The notes below the pieces were generated by a model that did not search any database, was not told the origin of the DNA, and saw only the letters and a list, made by a program, of their open reading frames with translations. A DNA stretch of 64,000 nucleotides, taken from Acetobacter pomorum. Its GTDB lineage: Bacteria > Pseudomonadota > Alphaproteobacteria > Acetobacterales > Acetobacteraceae. Shown one piece after another: positions 62,285 through 64,000 of this stretch. Each line of letters begins with the position of its first letter. The first letter of the stretch is position 1. A program made the position numbers and the translations under genes. Location of the stretch: NCBI RefSeq assembly GCF_002738225.1, contig NZ_PEBQ01000212.1:1-64000 (forward strand). Direction: 5' to 3'.

Positions 62285-63886
62285 ATGCCAAAACCTCATC
62301 ATTCATTGCCGTTTACACGACGGCAGTTGCTAACGCGTATTGGTGCATTAGCAGGCAGCGTGGCACTCTACCAAGCCATGACCAGTATGGGGCATGCATC
62401 TGGAACTGATTTCACACGGCCTCCCTCTCTTCATGGTGCAAAAAAGGGAACCAAGATCCTGGTTCTTGGGGCGGGTTTGGCGGGCATGTTATCGGCCTAT
62501 GAATTACGCAAGGCGGGATATGATGTACAGATTCTGGAGTTTCAGAACCGAAGTGGTGGGCGCAATATTAGCTTGCGTGCAGGAGATACTGTAACAGAAT
62601 TGGGCGGTGCAACACAGAAAGTTCTTTTTGCACAAGGAAACTATTTCAATCCCGGTCCATGGCGTATTCCCTATCATCATCAAGGATTGCTCTATTATTG
62701 CCGTCAATTTGGAATTGAGCTTGAACCTTTTATTGAGGTGAATCACAATGCATGGTTGCATTCAAGCAATACATTTGGTGGAAAATCAGTACGTTATAGA
62801 GAATTCTCTGCAGATTTTTATGGATTTACTGCGGAACTTCTTGCCAAGTCAATAAACCAGCATAAGTTGGACGATATTGTCAGTGAGGATGAGAATCATT
62901 ATTTAATTGAAGCCATGAAATCATGGGGCGCCCTTACACCAGATCTTTCTTATACAAAAGGCAATATCAGTTCGTGGCGTCGCGGTTTTGAACGTCCCCA
63001 AGGTGGAGGTTTGGAGGGCGCTCCTGTGCCATCGGATGTATTGTCCCGTAAAGATATCATGAAATCAGGTTTATGGGACTGGATGGCATTTAATCAGCGT
63101 ATTGATATGCAAACAACATTGTTTCAACCTGTTGGGGGTATGGATCAGATCGGCAAAGGTTTTGCGCGGCAAGTCAAAGATCTTATTACGCTAAATTGTA
63201 AAGTGACCGCGATTTCCCAGAATGAACAGGGTGTAACGGTTACTTATAACGATATGGCTCACGGTGGCGCAGTAAGGCAAATGCAGGCTGATTATTGTGT
63301 CTGCACTATTCCTCTTTCAATCCTTTCACAACTGGATGTGCAGGTGGAAGACGCCATGAAAGCTGCAATTCTGGCTGTGCCGTATGCATCTTCTGTAAAA
63401 ATTGGGTTGGAGTTCAAACGTAGGTTCTGGGAAGAAGATGAACAGATTTACGGGGGTATCAGTTTTACAGATCAGCCTATTAGTCAGATTTCCTATCCCA
63501 GTCATGGATATTTCAGAAAAGGGCCCGCAGTGTTGCTGGGGGGGTATCTTTTTGGTACTCCAGCGTATGATTATGTTGGAATGCCTCCGCAAGAACGCCT
63601 TGAGCGTGCTTTGGAGCAGGGGAGTGTTATTCATCTACAATATCAGAAAGAGTTTTCAAATGGCGTAAGTTTTGCATGGAGCCGAACACCATGGGTTATG
63701 GGATGTTGTTCCATGTGGACAGAAGAAGCACGGCGTACGCACTATAAAACGCTTTGTAGCATAGACAAGCGTATTGTGCTGGCAGGAGAGCATGCTTCTT
63801 ACGTTGGGTGTTGGCAGGAAGGTGCCATTCTATCTGCCTTGGATGCTATTACGCGTTTGCATAAACGTATAGTAGGAGCGGCTTAA
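62285..63886 (+). CDS. Tat-exported flavin monoamine oxidase family protein
   Basis: A 533-residue FAD amine oxidase with a twin-arginine signal (FTRRQLLTRIGALAGSVALY, 10-29), so it acts in the periplasm. The FAD motif is ILVLGAGLAGMLSAYELRKAG (57-77), GGRNISLR is the substrate-side GG motif, and the C-terminal block ASYVGCWQEGAILSALDA contacts the flavin. It oxidises an amine or L-amino acid to an imine with release of ammonia. The following truncated gene overlaps its stop, suggesting a partner. Confidence 0.9.
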   Translation: MPKPHHSLPFTRRQLLTRIGALAGSVALYQAMTSMGHASGTDFTRPPSLHGAKKGTKILVLGAGLAGMLSAYELRKAGYDVQILEFQNRSGGRNISLRAGDTVTELGGATQKVLFAQGNYFNPGPWRIPYHHQGLLYYCRQFGIELEPFIEVNHNAWLHSSNTFGGKSVRYREFSADFYGFTAELLAKSINQHKLDDIVSEDENHYLIEAMKSWGALTPDLSYTKGNISSWRRGFERPQGGGLEGAPVPSDVLSRKDIMKSGLWDWMAFNQRIDMQTTLFQPVGGMDQIGKGFARQVKDLITLNCKVTAISQNEQGVTVTYNDMAHGGAVRQMQADYCVCTIPLSILSQLDVQVEDAMKAAILAVPYASSVKIGLEFKRRFWEEDEQIYGGISFTDQPISQISYPSHGYFRKGPAVLLGGYLFGTPAYDYVGMPPQERLERALEQGSVIHLQYQKEFSNGVSFAWSRTPWVMGCCSMWTEEARRTHYKTLCSIDKRIVLAGEHASYVGCWQEGAILSALDAITRLHKRIVGAA

Positions 63887-64000
63887 TGCGTAATCTGTAT
63901 TTCTATGCGGTATTTTTGCTGTTTCTGGTTTTGACATCAACCGTAACATGGGCAGACAGTTCTGGGAAGATAACAGGCAAAACAGAATCTTTGTCAGATG
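63886..64000 (+). CDS. Exported protein, 3' end outside window
   Basis: The frame starts at ATG overlapping the amine oxidase stop (TAATG) and is open to the last base: 38 residues. It begins with a signal peptide (MRNLYFYAVFLLFLVLTSTVTWA, cleavage near ADS). The coupling suggests an exported partner of the periplasmic amine oxidase, possibly an electron acceptor, but no family motif is in the visible part. Confidence 0.75.
   Translation, partial: MRNLYFYAVFLLFLVLTSTVTWADSSGKITGKTESLSD

Noticed and set aside
1..64000. CRISPR array, prophage or complete insertion sequence
   Set aside because: No regularly spaced repeats, no integrase or capsid gene and no transposase frame with terminal repeats was seen.

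Overview
The window looks like chromosomal DNA of an acetic acid bacterium (Acetobacteraceae, probably Acetobacter or a close relative). This is inferred from gene content: a three-subunit FAD/cytochrome c periplasmic dehydrogenase of the sorbitol/gluconate type, a SatP-like acetate transporter, an OprB porin, the aerobic (CobN-type) cobalamin route, and protein sequences of alphaproteobacterial character. No ribosomal RNA gene or diagnostic marker is present, so the species is not fixed.

Layout. 1-1.5 kb: the end of an AT-rich glycosyltransferase gene, 660 bp of apparently decayed DNA and a tRNA-Arg, a possible island edge. 1.6-10.7 kb: housekeeping genes (guaA, cysK, ybaK, mtnA), a very basic histone-H1-like protein and a Rhizobium-etli-type asparaginase. 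10.1-13.9 kb: a zinc regulon (zur plus a coupled unknown gene, a palindromic Zur-box candidate, znuACB). 13.9-19.2 kb: a 49-residue membrane protein, a flavin reductase, a 3-hydroxyisobutyryl-CoA hydrolase, an acetate transporter and a MarR/FUSC efflux pair.

19.4-34.2 kb is a late-stage cobalamin cluster headed by a cobalamin riboswitch: DUF1636, cobW, cobN, cobB, a histidine phosphatase, cobO and cobQ on the plus strand, then bluB and cbiB (minus), cobD (plus), cobS and cobT (minus) and cobU (plus). It covers cobalt insertion, adenosylation, amidation, aminopropanol attachment, lower-ligand synthesis and nucleotide loop assembly; the early corrin-ring genes are not here. A second cobalamin riboswitch, on the minus strand at 41.5-41.7 kb, sits in front of a secreted DUF2147 protein, which is unexpected.

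34.2-47.5 kb: an MFS exporter, an aldehyde dehydrogenase, the FAD dehydrogenase operon (small, GMC/Fe-S and triheme subunits), DUF2147, an OprB porin, DctA, and a Rieske oxygenase divergent from a LysR regulator. 47.8-64 kb looks accessory and catabolic: an AT-rich GT2 glycosyltransferase; a minus-strand series LysR, substrate-binding/permease fusion, ATPase, TonB-dependent receptor, TIM-barrel isomerase, Fe(II)/2-oxoglutarate oxygenase, class II aldolase and acyl-CoA-dehydrogenase-like protein; and a divergent plus-strand operon of a guanidino-modifying hydrolase, a 2-hydroxyacid dehydrogenase, an N-carbamoyl amidohydrolase, a flavin amine oxidase and a truncated exported protein. Read together, the last two sets suggest uptake and stepwise dismantling of a guanidino or ureido compound. 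I regard this and the riboswitch-DUF2147 pair as the most interesting signals.
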